The notes under the pieces: generated by a model
What the model was told of the DNA's origin: nothing
Seen by the model: only the letters and a program-made list of their open reading frames with translations
Databases searched by the model: none
In this document: piece after piece, positions 32,024 through 40,512 of the stretch
Numbering within the stretch: the first letter of the stretch is position 1
Layout: each line of letters starts with the position of its first letter
Translations under genes and position numbers: made by a program
From: CABMGU01 sp964508495
GTDB taxonomy: Archaea > Nanobdellota > Nanobdellia > Woesearchaeales > ARS49
DNA length: 46,908 nt
NCBI GenBank assembly: GCA_964508495.1
Contig: CAZDUA010000022.1
Coordinates: forward strand, 1-46,908
Reading direction: 5' to 3'

Positions 32024-32695
32024 ATGAAATATGTTATTGCGTTGTTGTTGGTTTTATTGGTGGCTTGCGCGCCTGCAAAGCCTGTTGAAGAAGAAATTAA
32101 GGAAGTTGATGTTGTAGACGATGCTACTGAACAGGTTGAGAAAGAGATGGATGACTCGCAAGCGGAAGAGGAAGTTGTCATGGAGGCCGAAAAGGCTCCT
32201 GAGGCTGTTGAAAAGTTAGAATTGGAGGGCGATATGAACACTTTTGTTGAATTGGAAACTACTATGGGTAAGATGAAGATTAAGTTGTATGATGATAAGG
32301 CGCCGTTAACGGTAAAGAATTTCCGCGACCTTGTTGAGAAGGGTTTCTATGATGGGACTATTTTCCATCGTGTTATCAAGGATTTTATGGTTCAGGGCGG
32401 TGATCCAACAGGAACTGGCACTGGTGGTCCTGGTTATAAGATTAAGGATGAGTTTGGTGCTGGCTTGAAGCATAGCAAGAAGGGTATTTTGTCAATGGCT
32501 AATGCTGGTCCTAATTCTGGCGGAAGTCAGTTCTTCATAACTTTAATTGCTACGCCTTGGCTTGATGGCAAGCACGCGATTTTTGGAGAATTGACAGAAG
32601 GTATGGATGTTTTGGACAAGATCGGCACTGCTCCTGTTGGTCCGGGTGACAAGCCTAAGACTGAGGTCAAGATAATTAAGGCAAGAGTAGTTTGA
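32024..32695 (+). CDS. Cyclophilin-type peptidyl-prolyl isomerase lipoprotein
   Basis: 223 residues from the ATG at 32024, behind a GGAGG ribosome site. The N-terminus ends in a lipobox-like LVAC (Cys near 15), followed by an acidic linker to about 65. The catalytic domain shows TIFHRVIKDFMVQGGDPTGTG and SQFFITL, with the core Arg, Phe and Gln of active cyclophilins. It probably helps fold exported proteins outside the membrane. The 3' end overlaps the converging GAPDH gene by 20 bases. Confidence 0.93.
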   Translation: MKYVIALLLVLLVACAPAKPVEEEIKEVDVVDDATEQVEKEMDDSQAEEEVVMEAEKAPEAVEKLELEGDMNTFVELETTMGKMKIKLYDDKAPLTVKNFRDLVEKGFYDGTIFHRVIKDFMVQGGDPTGTGTGGPGYKIKDEFGAGLKHSKKGILSMANAGPNSGGSQFFITLIATPWLDGKHAIFGELTEGMDVLDKIGTAPVGPGDKPKTEVKIIKARVV

Positions 32696-33671
32696 GCACG
32701 TCTACTATTCTGCAGGAATAGCCCCATTCGTTGTCGTACCAGCCCGAGACTGAGACAAAGTTCCCTTCGATTACTGCTGTGCTTGGCGCGTCGAAGATGC
32801 AGCTGTGCGGGTTGTGAATAATATCTCTGCTGACTAATGGTTCTTCTGAGTATTCTAGAACGCCTCTCATGTGACTTTCTGCTACTTGTTTGAACAGCCA
32901 GTTGATTTTTTCCACGTCTGTTGATTTTTCAAGCTCTGCAGATAACTGCACTATGCTTCCGTCTGGTACTGGGACTCTCCATGCAAACCCGTCTAGTTTT
33001 CCCTTTAATGACGGAATGACATCCGCTACTGCTTTTGCCGCGCCTGTTGTTGTTGGCACAATTGATACTGCAGCGCTTCTTGCCCTGCGTAAATCTTTGT
33101 GCGGTGCGTCTACTAGTCTTTGGTCTGCTGTGTAAGCGTGTGCTGTTATCATAAATCCTCTTTTTACGCCGAAGTTGTCGTGTAATACTTTGACTATTGG
33201 CGCTAGGCAGTTTGTTGTACAGCTTGCGTTGGAAATGATGTGGTGTTTGTCTTTTTTGTATTCGTGTTCATTAACTCCTTTTACTATTGTTATGTCTGGG
33301 TCTTTTGCTGGCGCGGAAATTAAGACTTTTTTGGCTCCTGCTTTGATGTGCTGGCTTGCTCCTGCTTTGTCTGTGAAGAATCCTGTGCTTTCTACTACTA
33401 TGTCTATCTTTAAGTCTTTCCAAGGCAGTTTTGTTGGGTCTTTTTCTGCGAATACTTTGATTGTTTTGTTATTAACTATCAGGTTTTTGTCGTCGTATTC
33501 TATTGAATATGGTGATTTTCCGTGAACGGAATCGTAGCGCAGTAGGTGTGCGAGTGTTCTTGTGTCTGTCAAGTCATTGACTGCCACCCATTCTATGTCC
33601 GGGTCGTGTATTCCTGCTTGTAGAACTTGTCTTCCTATGCGTCCGAATCCATTTATGGCAACTCGTACCAT
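32676..33671 (-). CDS. gap: Glyceraldehyde-3-phosphate dehydrogenase, bacterial (type I)
   Basis: 331 residues. It begins VAINGFGRIGRQ (NAD site) and has the catalytic SNASCTTNCLAP (Cys near 151), AHAYTADQ (His near 178), and WYDNEWGYS at the end. This is the bacterial/eukaryal type I enzyme, not the archaeal type II family, which suggests an old transfer from bacteria. It oxidizes glyceraldehyde-3-phosphate to 1,3-bisphosphoglycerate, which PGK at 36766 then uses to make ATP. The ribosome site is GAGGTG. Confidence 0.96.
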   Translation of the reverse strand: MVRVAINGFGRIGRQVLQAGIHDPDIEWVAVNDLTDTRTLAHLLRYDSVHGKSPYSIEYDDKNLIVNNKTIKVFAEKDPTKLPWKDLKIDIVVESTGFFTDKAGASQHIKAGAKKVLISAPAKDPDITIVKGVNEHEYKKDKHHIISNASCTTNCLAPIVKVLHDNFGVKRGFMITAHAYTADQRLVDAPHKDLRRARSAAVSIVPTTTGAAKAVADVIPSLKGKLDGFAWRVPVPDGSIVQLSAELEKSTDVEKINWLFKQVAESHMRGVLEYSEEPLVSRDIIHNPHSCIFDAPSTAVIEGNFVSVSGWYDNEWGYSCRIVDVLKLLLP

Positions 33672-33715
33672 TATGCACCTCTTTTGTAAAATAATTGAAT
33701 ACTTAGTTTAAAAAC

Positions 33716-34330
33716 TTAACCTGTTAGCGCGATTATTCTTTCGTGTGCTTTTACTATGTCTTTTTGTGAGACGTATATCAGGAATTCTGGAGGACAAACT
33801 AACAGCTCGTGTATGTTTATATTTGCTATGGCGAGTTCTGATGTTATGTGCGCCAGCACTCCTTTTGTTTTGACTGCTTTTTCTGCTACGATTACACTTA
33901 TCTCGCTTAAATCATGTTCTACTGCTGCGCCTTTGAATAGTTTTGCAACAGTATCTGCGTGATGGTTTTCAACAATTATTTTAACTTCGTCTGTTCCTGT
34001 TGTCATTCGCATCATTGGCAGTGTTATCGCGCATAGTTTTGCGAATGCTTGGTTTGGTGCCATGTTTATTGTTATGCACGCCATGTTGTTTTTTGTGCTG
34101 ACAACCGAGTCTCTGAATATGTGCTGCAGTATTTTTTCTTCTTCTTGGTAGTTGTCTAATGGCAGTCTTCTGATGCTTGATATTACTGCGTCAAGTGATG
34201 CGCGTATTTCGTATTTTGTTATCAAATATTTCGCAAGTGCTCTCGTGTTGATTAGTTTTCTTTGCAAGTCCCTCATTACTGCAGGGTCTGTCTGCATGGC
34301 TTTCCATACTTGTTGGTTTATGCTTTCCAT
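33716..34330 (-). CDS. ACT-domain regulatory protein with helical DNA-binding-like N-terminus
   Basis: 204 residues. The N-terminal third is helical with RALAKYLITKYEIRASLDAVISSIRRL, which looks like a winged-helix segment. The C-terminal part fits ACT domains (ISVIVAEKAVKTKGVLAHITSELAIANINIHELLVCPPEFLIYV), shown here in description only: two ligand-binding beta-alpha units. Such proteins sense amino acids. A perfect 8-base palindrome lies 39 bases upstream between divergent promoters, fitting autoregulation. The ligand is unknown. Confidence 0.72.
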   Translation of the reverse strand: MESINQQVWKAMQTDPAVMRDLQRKLINTRALAKYLITKYEIRASLDAVISSIRRLPLDNYQEEEKILQHIFRDSVVSTKNNMACITINMAPNQAFAKLCAITLPMMRMTTGTDEVKIIVENHHADTVAKLFKGAAVEHDLSEISVIVAEKAVKTKGVLAHITSELAIANINIHELLVCPPEFLIYVSQKDIVKAHERIIALTG

Positions 34331-34368
34331 AGTTTTTTGAAAGTTCTACAGATATAAAAATATACCGC

Positions 34369-34390
34369 ATTTGACACATTTTTGTCAAAT
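34369..34390. promoter_or_regulatory. Inverted-repeat operator candidate
   Basis: ATTTGACA (34369-34376) and TGTCAAAT (34383-34390) form a perfect dyad with a 6-base spacer. It lies just upstream of the minus-strand promoter of the ACT-domain gene and about 30 bases before the plus-strand TATA box (GTATATAAACC, about 34421-34431). Spacing and symmetry suit a dimeric regulator, perhaps the ACT protein itself. Confidence 0.5.
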
Positions 34391-34434
34391 CGCCGGCATT
34401 TTGCCTTTTTTAGTCATAACGTATATAAACCGTC

Positions 34435-34458
34435 TCAGTATACATTTTCGGATACTGA
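34435..34458 (+). promoter_or_regulatory. Small leader hairpin
   Basis: TCAGTAT and ATACTGA form a 7-base stem around a 10-base loop, between the TATA box and the GGTGAG ribosome site of the gene at 34475. By spacing, transcription would start close to or inside it, so its role is uncertain. Confidence 0.35.
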
Positions 34459-34474
34459 AAGCGGTGAGTGAACT

Positions 34475-35221
34475 ATGCCAGAATTGAGTGATATTGTAAC
34501 TGAAGTGAAGACGCCTTCTTACTTGGACGTTTTGGCAAAAGATTTGGACGCGCTTTTAGAGGTTGGTTATGCCTTGCGTTCTGTCCCTGAGGACGAGCTT
34601 GTCAGATGGCTTGAGGGCAAAGAGTGCTGGGGCTCGCGTGAAAAGCACCCGCTTCCTGATTCTGTTAAATACTTTGGCCAGCCAGTAATTGGCCTTACGA
34701 AGGAGTATGATATTGCAGGCCCTTCCGGCACGCATTATCGTTTTGTCGTTACGCCAAAACATACAAAAGGTGTTTGCAACAATGACGTGCATGTGAAGTT
34801 TGTCAAAGAATACCCTGACGGACAGAACGGCGATATTGGAGATCTCGTCAGCTCTAAAGATCATAATGTCTTGTATTTGCTGCCTTTAGCTGCCCGTTTG
34901 CCCGTAAAGAATATTTCTTATAATTCTGTTGTTGACTTTTTGGAAAAGCATAATGGTTTCAGAATAGTGAGTAATAACATGGAAACTGCGGCTTTCCAAG
35001 ACATGTACAATCATGAGAGAAAAACGGTTTATGACTCTGAGCCTTTGAAGCTTAAAATGCCGGATGGAAAAGTCAAACAGGTTTCGCCTGATCGTGGCAC
35101 AGAGATTAAGACTGAAACTAAAATGGACGTTCTTGTCATGGTGAATAAGGTTGCGCGTCCGAATTATCGCGGAGTGGGAATCTCTCTTGAAGTCTTTTTG
35201 CCTGAAAAGCGCATCTGGTAG
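34475..35221 (+). CDS. Hypothetical protein
   Basis: 248 residues, soluble. I recognise no domain. The start has a GGTGAG ribosome site and a clear TATA box. The sequence is mixed alpha/beta with KECWGSREKHPLPDSVKYFG near 50 and a C-terminal strand region (MDVLVMVNKVARPNYRGVG). It shares the divergent region with the ACT-domain regulator and may be controlled by it. No function is proposed. Confidence 0.65.
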   Translation: MPELSDIVTEVKTPSYLDVLAKDLDALLEVGYALRSVPEDELVRWLEGKECWGSREKHPLPDSVKYFGQPVIGLTKEYDIAGPSGTHYRFVVTPKHTKGVCNNDVHVKFVKEYPDGQNGDIGDLVSSKDHNVLYLLPLAARLPVKNISYNSVVDFLEKHNGFRIVSNNMETAAFQDMYNHERKTVYDSEPLKLKMPDGKVKQVSPDRGTEIKTETKMDVLVMVNKVARPNYRGVGISLEVFLPEKRIW

Positions 35222-35268
35222 AAATGCTTAAATAGAGTTGTTCTTCTTTTTTTGTTAAAAGAGGTTGT

Positions 35269-36285
35269 ATGGCTAAAGTTGCTTTTTTCGAGTTGGAAAA
35301 GTTTGGTCTTGGGAATAAGAAAGATTACATTAAGCAGTTTCTGAAAGGCCATGATGTTGTTTTTATTGATGATCCTTTGACTGATAAGAATGCTGACAAG
35401 GCCGGTGATGCTGATGCCGTGGCCTTTTTCATTTATTCTCAGATTAATGATAAGATTTTGAAGAAGCTGTCAAAGGCTAAGCTTGTTTCTACCATGTCTA
35501 CTGGTTTTGAGCATGTTAATCTTGATGATTGCAGGAAGAGGAGTATTGTTGCGTGTAATGTTCCCGCTTATGGCGATAATACTGTTGCCGAGCATGCTAT
35601 GGCGTTATTGCTTGCTATTGCCAGAAAGCTTCTTCCCAGCATTGAGCGTACGAGAAAGGGCGACTTTAGCTTGGACGGCCTTAGAGGCTTTGATTTGAAG
35701 GGCAAAACCATGGGAATTGTTGGAACTGGCAGGATTGGCAGGAATGTTGCTCATTATGCTGAGGGTTTTGGCATGAAGGTTATTGCTTTTGACAAGTTCC
35801 CTAATGATTCTCTTGCAAAGGAGTGCGGTTTTACTTACGTTTCGTTAGACCAATTGTTTGCTGAATCTGATGTTATCAGCATGCACTTGCCTGAAATGCC
35901 TGAAACTCATCATATCATTAACGTGAATAACGTCAGGAAGATCAAGAAGGGCTGTGTTCTGATCAACACTGCTCGCGGGGGCTTGATTGAGACGGAGGCT
36001 ATTCTTGTTGGCTTGAAAGAGGGCATTTTTTCTGCTTGCGGCTTGGATGTTCTGGAAGAAGAAGTTACGATCAAGGAAGAGGCTGAATTGTTGCACGAGA
36101 CTTTCCAAAAGGCCACTGATATGAAGGTTTTGTTGGAAGAGCACATGCTTTTAACGCATCCTAAAGTTCTCGTTACTCCTCATAATGCGTTTAACAGTGA
36201 TGAGGCCTTAATGCGTATCCTAGACACGACAATTGACAACATTAACGCTTTCTTTTCTGGCGTGCCGAAGAACAAAATTACTTAG
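35269..36285 (+). CDS. D-2-hydroxyacid dehydrogenase (probably D-lactate dehydrogenase)
   Basis: 338 residues. The NAD-binding motif GIVGTGRIGRN is near 148, LINTARGGLIE carries the catalytic Arg, and TPHNAFNS near 305 the catalytic His. The long segment ELLHETFQKATDMKVLLEEH before the His matches D-lactate dehydrogenases of the LdhA type. It would reduce pyruvate to D-lactate and recycle NAD+ made by GAPDH. Promoter TGCTTAAATAG at about 35225 and ribosome site AGAGG are present. The 3' end overlaps the MauE-like gene by 8 bases. Confidence 0.9.
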   Translation: MAKVAFFELEKFGLGNKKDYIKQFLKGHDVVFIDDPLTDKNADKAGDADAVAFFIYSQINDKILKKLSKAKLVSTMSTGFEHVNLDDCRKRSIVACNVPAYGDNTVAEHAMALLLAIARKLLPSIERTRKGDFSLDGLRGFDLKGKTMGIVGTGRIGRNVAHYAEGFGMKVIAFDKFPNDSLAKECGFTYVSLDQLFAESDVISMHLPEMPETHHIINVNNVRKIKKGCVLINTARGGLIETEAILVGLKEGIFSACGLDVLEEEVTIKEEAELLHETFQKATDMKVLLEEHMLLTHPKVLVTPHNAFNSDEALMRILDTTIDNINAFFSGVPKNKIT

Positions 36286-36688
36286 AAGCAATCATTAGAA
36301 CAATCAGCAATACTGTCCAAAAGAGATTCTCAACGAATTTTTTCCATGTCAGGGGAACTTTGATTCTGACGCCATAGCATCCGCAATTTTCCATTTTCTT
36401 TTTTTGGATTAGCGCATACGCGACGAATATGTTTGCAGAAATCATTAGCAATAATCCTGCTGCTGCGCCATAGAACAATTGTTTGCCTGATAGTATCCAC
36501 CAGCCGACTATGAACTCGATAAATGGCTGCGCGTATGCTGCCGGTTTGACGAGTTGCCGTGGAAGCAGCCCATATGAAGCAACGATTATTGAAAATCCCT
36601 TCAAGTTTGGAAATTTCAGTGCTGAAGTTATTATGAATAGTAGTCCGAGAATGATTCGTAGTGCTGGTATGAAATATTCAATTGCCAT
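36278..36688 (-). CDS. MauE/DoxX-like membrane protein
   Basis: 136 residues with four membrane segments (about 5-22, 43-65, 72-93 and 112-133). ENCGCYG near 100 is the CGC(F/Y)G motif of MauE-like proteins, and the opening RIILGLLFIITSALKFPN matches DoxX/MauE. MauE-type proteins are linked to disulfide formation in partners, with vitamin K epoxide reductase-like or thioredoxin-like neighbours in bacteria. Here the neighbours are glycolytic, so the partner is unknown; the thiol proteins at 8.7-13.5 kb are candidates. Confidence 0.82.
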   Translation of the reverse strand: MAIEYFIPALRIILGLLFIITSALKFPNLKGFSIIVASYGLLPRQLVKPAAYAQPFIEFIVGWWILSGKQLFYGAAAGLLLMISANIFVAYALIQKKKMENCGCYGVRIKVPLTWKKFVENLFWTVLLIVLMIASK

Positions 36689-36765
36689 TGTTTCGTTTTA
36701 TGTTAAACAATATTTAAACATTGTGGATAGCAAACTTTTTATACGTATGAAGGCAGAACTGAAGC

Positions 36766-37926
36766 ATGCGTTTATTAAAAGAGGCGGATGTAAAAGGCAA
36801 AGTTGTTTTGGTGCGTGTCGATTTTAACGTGCCTTTGAAAAATGGCAAGGTTTCTGATGACAAGCGTATTCGTGCTGCCCTGCCTACTATTGAGTATTTG
36901 AGGAAGAATAAGGCTAGAATAATTTTGATGTCTCACTTGGGCAGGCCTGATGGGAAGGTCGTGGATGAATTGCGTCTTGTTCCTGTCGCTGTTAGATTGT
37001 CAAAGTTGTTGAAATATCCTGTTCATTACAAGCTTGATTGTATTGGAGAGAGTGTCGAGGATAGTGTTCGTGGTTTGCACGAGGGCGATGTTTTGCTTCT
37101 TGAAAACTTGCGTTTTTATCCTGAAGAGGAAGCGAATGACAAATTGTTTGCGCAAAAGCTTGCCGCTCTTGCTGATGTTTATGTGAATGACGCTTTCGGG
37201 GTTTCTCATCGTGCTCACGCGAGCGTTCATGCTGTTACTAAATTTTTGCCTTCGTATGCAGGATTTCTGTTGCAAAAAGAGGTTAGCATGCTTTCCAAGC
37301 TTTTAGTAAAACCTAAGCGTCCGTTTGTTGCCGTGATGGGCGGTGCTAAAGTGAGTGATAAGATTGGCGTTATTGAGAATTTGTTGAAAAAGGTTGACGC
37401 TGTTCTTGTTGGCGGTGCTATGATGTTTACTTTTTACAAGGCTCTTGGATACGAGATTGGCAAGAGCAAGTTTGAGGCTGATAAAGTTCAGCTGGCTAAG
37501 TCTTTGTTGAAAAAGGGCAAGAAGAAGATTATTCTGCCTACCGACGTGATTGTTGCAGTTTCTACTGAGGCCAAGGATGCGAAAGTGTTTTCCGTCCACA
37601 ATATTCCAAAAAATGTTATGGGCTTGGATGTTGGTCCTGAAACTCAAGCTGTTTATGATGAGATTATCAGTGAGGCAAGAACTGTGTTTTGGAATGGCCC
37701 TATGGGCATGTTTGAGTTGAAGCCTTTCTCTAAAGGAACGTTTGCTGTTGCTAAAGCAATGGCTAAGTGTAAGGGTGTTACTGTTGTTGGTGGCGGTGAT
37801 AGTGTTGCCGCTATTGAGAAGTTGAAGTTGGATAAGAAATTTACTCACGTTAGCACTGGTGGTGGTGCGAGTTTGGAGTTCTTGGAGGGTAAGAAGCTTC
37901 CTGGTATTGTTGTTTTAGAGCGTTAA
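36766..37926 (+). CDS. pgk: Phosphoglycerate kinase
   Basis: 386 residues. Motifs are VVLVRVDFNVPL, MSHLGRPDG, LLENLRFYPEEEAND, VMGGAKVSDKI, and the C-terminal VVGGGDSVAAIEK and HVSTGGGASLEFLEGKKLPG (ADP/ATP side). It makes ATP and 3-phosphoglycerate from the GAPDH product. The length and motifs are closer to the bacterial form than to long archaeal forms. CTTTTTATACG at about 36735 fits a leaderless or nearly leaderless start. It overlaps the converging coiled-coil gene by 12 bases. Confidence 0.96.
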   Translation: MRLLKEADVKGKVVLVRVDFNVPLKNGKVSDDKRIRAALPTIEYLRKNKARIILMSHLGRPDGKVVDELRLVPVAVRLSKLLKYPVHYKLDCIGESVEDSVRGLHEGDVLLLENLRFYPEEEANDKLFAQKLAALADVYVNDAFGVSHRAHASVHAVTKFLPSYAGFLLQKEVSMLSKLLVKPKRPFVAVMGGAKVSDKIGVIENLLKKVDAVLVGGAMMFTFYKALGYEIGKSKFEADKVQLAKSLLKKGKKKIILPTDVIVAVSTEAKDAKVFSVHNIPKNVMGLDVGPETQAVYDEIISEARTVFWNGPMGMFELKPFSKGTFAVAKAMAKCKGVTVVGGGDSVAAIEKLKLDKKFTHVSTGGGASLEFLEGKKLPGIVVLER

Positions 37927-39093
37927 TGTTATTTTGTGTTTTTCAAGTTCTGTTCTAAGTTCTTCTTTTAGTTGTTCGTCTGCTGGGAGTATTAGTTTTG
38001 CTATTGTTTTTTCCAATTGTTCAATTTCTACATTTACCGTCTTAATGTCAACGGCGTATTGTTCGTATTCTTTCATTACTGCTCTTTGTGCAACATCATG
38101 GTGTACGTCTGTTTCTCGTTTTTTTGCGTTGGCATACCGGTGTATCATTCCGCTAAGGTTTTCTTTGGTTATTTTTTTGAGGGCTTCCATCGCTTTTTGT
38201 GTTCTTTCAGGTTTCAGCTCTAGTTGCCCTTGTTTTATTGCGTCTTCAATGCTTTTTACGTGTTTTAAGATTCCCAGCGCATAATCGTGTATTAATGCGT
38301 CTATTGGTTTTTCTGCGTATACTGAAAGTTTTTCATTTTTTGTGTTATGCGCATACTTTTTTATAGCATCTGATAACGCCAAAAACAATCCTGTTATTTC
38401 TTGTTCTGATTCTTGTCTTTCTTTTGCTGCCGTGATTATGTCTTCTTTGACTTTTTGGTATTCTGGTTTTGTCGTGAATTCTTCTTTTTCTTTTTTAAGG
38501 ACGTCTCTTTTGCGAGTTAATTGCTGCAATTGTGCTTTGAATTCTTCTTGTTGCTTTTCTACAGTCTCTTTTTCTATTCTGGTTTTGTCAATGTTCTGTG
38601 TTATTTCCGCAATTCTGTTGATTTGTTCTTTTTGTGCCAGTGCTTTTTTTATTTCATTGGTTTTTGTCTCTATTGTTGCCAGTTCGCTTCTTATTTTTTT
38701 GACTTCTTCTCCCAAGAATTCCGATAATATGGCTGCTGGTCTTGCAGTGTTTTGCGTGTATTGGTAGAATAGCAGGTCTAGTTGGCTCATATCTGGCGCG
38801 TCTTTTGGAACTAACAGGTTTTCAACAAACTTGTTTGTGAGCTTGAGGAGCTGGTCTCTGTTGCCTTGCATGAAGTGTTTTGCTCTTTCTGGTATGTTGG
38901 GATTGCGCAGTTCTGCTCTTTCAAGTGCTACGATTGCTTGTTTTATATTGATAATGAGTTGTGGATATTCTTCTTTTGCCGCATTTATGGCGTTTTGTTG
39001 TTCTTTGTCAAGTCTTTCTTGTTCTTCTTTTATCCACTGTTTGACTTCCTCTATTGTCTTTTTTTGGTAGAATATCTTCTTTAGCCATTGCAT
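37915..39093 (-). CDS. Long coiled-coil protein
   Basis: 392 residues from the ATG at 39093; a TTG 15 bases earlier is in frame. It is almost all charged helix, with strong heptad character at about 20-65, 135-225 and 345-385, and no Cys or membrane segment. A middle part (about 230-330) is less regular. It may be a structural or scaffold protein. I do not recognise a family such as SMC, because there is no P-loop. Confidence 0.72.
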   Translation of the reverse strand: MQWLKKIFYQKKTIEEVKQWIKEEQERLDKEQQNAINAAKEEYPQLIINIKQAIVALERAELRNPNIPERAKHFMQGNRDQLLKLTNKFVENLLVPKDAPDMSQLDLLFYQYTQNTARPAAILSEFLGEEVKKIRSELATIETKTNEIKKALAQKEQINRIAEITQNIDKTRIEKETVEKQQEEFKAQLQQLTRKRDVLKKEKEEFTTKPEYQKVKEDIITAAKERQESEQEITGLFLALSDAIKKYAHNTKNEKLSVYAEKPIDALIHDYALGILKHVKSIEDAIKQGQLELKPERTQKAMEALKKITKENLSGMIHRYANAKKRETDVHHDVAQRAVMKEYEQYAVDIKTVNVEIEQLEKTIAKLILPADEQLKEELRTELEKHKITLTL

Positions 39094-39146
39094 ACCTTTT
39101 TGTTTCAACCAAATGTTTATATAGTTTTATTGACTGCAGTAGCATT

Positions 39147-39443
39147 GTGAAAGTTTCGGCGCTTAAGTCGTCAAAACAAAGGACTGCAAGAGAGCGCATT
39201 GCTGCCTTGTTCGAGCAGGCTTTAGTGCGTCCTGAGTATGCGAAGCGTTATGTTTCGCTTGCTCGGAAGATGTCGTCAAGGTTTAAGGTCAGTATTCCGC
39301 AGAAGTGGCGCACGCATTTTTGCAAGAAGTGCAGCGCCTTTTTGGTGCCGGGCAAAAACAGCAGGATTAGGATGCGTTCAGGAAAAATGGTGATTAGTTG
39401 TTTGGAATGTGCTGGTATTCGCAGGATTCCAACAAAGAGGTGA
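39147..39443 (+). CDS. rnp4: RNase P protein component 4 (Rpp21/Rpr2)
   Basis: 98 residues. The zinc ribbon has two Cys pairs, HFCKKCSAFLVPG and SCLECAG, around a basic RIRMRSGKM turn, and a basic helical N-terminus (ARKMSSRFKVSIPQKWR) comes before. This is the archaeal Rpp21 layout; with Rpp29 it aids tRNA 5' maturation by the RNase P RNA. No ATG is available; a GTG at 39147 lies about 25 bases after TTTATATAG (39116-39124), which suggests a leaderless GTG start. Confidence 0.85.
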   Translation: MKVSALKSSKQRTARERIAALFEQALVRPEYAKRYVSLARKMSSRFKVSIPQKWRTHFCKKCSAFLVPGKNSRIRMRSGKMVISCLECAGIRRIPTKR

Positions 39444-39447
39444 TTGT

Positions 39448-39804
39448 ATGAAGGAAGTTTGGTATTTTGTGCTGATTATTTTGATGCTTAGTTTTTTAGC
39501 TAGTTTTTCTACCATGACTACTCCTACTGGTGCTTTTGTTGCCAACCTTCCTCCTCAATGGGACTATCCTACTTCTGAGTTTACAGTTGAGGGTGAGCGT
39601 TTGACTGTGAAGTTGGAGGACGCTTTTTTTGACCCTGATGACGACCCTCTTTCGTTTAGTGTTTCTCCTAGCGAGGGTTTGAGCGCTGGTGTTTATGGTG
39701 ATGTGTTGATCGTAATGGCAGATGGCGATGGTTCTGTTGTCGTCGCTGCCAGTGATGGTCAAAGCGTGGTTTCTAAGACTTTGAAGATTTATAGAAAAAA
39801 TTAG
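39448..39804 (+). CDS. Anchored cadherin/Ig-like surface protein with TG motif
   Basis: 118 residues from the ATG at 39448, behind AGAGGTGAT. A membrane segment (about 5-20) is followed by TTPTGAFV (TG at 27-28) and one beta-sandwich domain of cadherin-like type: NLPPQW, then LEDAFFDPDDDPLSFSVS, which resembles the calcium-binding DxDxDPL motif, and a closing VVSKTLKIY. It is probably displayed outside the cell for adhesion or structure. It follows rnp4 after 4 bases and meets the converging membrane gene with a 4-base overlap. Confidence 0.75.
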   Translation: MKEVWYFVLIILMLSFLASFSTMTTPTGAFVANLPPQWDYPTSEFTVEGERLTVKLEDAFFDPDDDPLSFSVSPSEGLSAGVYGDVLIVMADGDGSVVVAASDGQSVVSKTLKIYRKN

Positions 39805-40112
39805 TATTTTGTTAGTTTGATGTGTTCTTTCTGCAACAATAGCATGTAGAGGAACGTGCAGATTATTATTAGTTCGAAGAATCCGTTGATGTGTTTTGGT
39901 ATGTTGATTATGTCTGCGCCTCTTAGTACTGTTAGGACTTCTTCAATTATGAAGACTAGTAGTGCGAAGAATAATATTTTCCATGGCATTAGGTAGACTC
40001 TTTTGTCTCTTATTGGCGTTGAGAATAATTTTACGAACAGGAAAATTGCGATTATTACTAGTCCTAGGTTGTATAATGGTGCGACTTGTGCTACTGCTAG
40101 TCCTAGGCTCAT
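39801..40112 (-). CDS. Small three-TM membrane protein (paralogue 1)
   Basis: 103 residues with membrane segments at about 13-30, 45-62 and 76-93. The middle segment contains MPWKILFFALLVFIIEEVLTVL, with an acidic EE pair within or at the edge of the helix. The neighbouring gene at 40109-40414 has the same pattern (AWKPLLIALILFALEEVVGVL) and similar length, so they are a tandem duplicate pair. They overlap by 4 bases and may form a heteromer. The function is unknown. Confidence 0.7.
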   Translation of the reverse strand: MSLGLAVAQVAPLYNLGLVIIAIFLFVKLFSTPIRDKRVYLMPWKILFFALLVFIIEEVLTVLRGADIINIPKHINGFFELIIICTFLYMLLLQKEHIKLTKY

Positions 40113-40414
40113 TCGTCACACCCTCTTGTTATGTTGATTTGTTTTAGCAGTGCCATTATCAGGAATAACAAGATGAAGCTTGGTATTACGTGCGTGAGCC
40201 ATGGCGTGCTCCAGATTCCAAAGATTTTGAGCACTCCTACGACTTCTTCTAATGCAAACAGTATTAGTGCGATAAGCAGTGGCTTCCATGCGCCTAAATA
40301 TTTTCTTTTTGCTGATGCTTCTAGTAATCCGAGTGCGAGCATGCCTGCGATAATGCTGAGAAGGACTGCTGTTATGTTAGCTATTCCATATACCCAATCG
40401 TACGTGGTTAACAT
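40109..40414 (-). CDS. Small three-TM membrane protein (paralogue 2)
   Basis: 101 residues with membrane segments at about 11-31, 44-63 and 72-90. The shared W-K-x-L-x3-AL-x3-EEV-x2-VL segment and the similar third helix link it to paralogue 1. It comes first in the pair, with GAGGTG as ribosome site and TATA-like sequence upstream (TTTAAATATCC on the minus strand, about 40450-40460). The function is unknown. Confidence 0.7.
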   Translation of the reverse strand: MLTTYDWVYGIANITAVLLSIIAGMLALGLLEASAKRKYLGAWKPLLIALILFALEEVVGVLKIFGIWSTPWLTHVIPSFILLFLIMALLKQINITRGCDE

Positions 40415-40512
40415 TATGCACCTCTCTTTTTCATGTTTAAAGTTTACCGCAGGATATTTAAAGGTTTCGTACTGCGATAACCATTTATATTCATCATGTT
40501 TTTGGGAAAATC

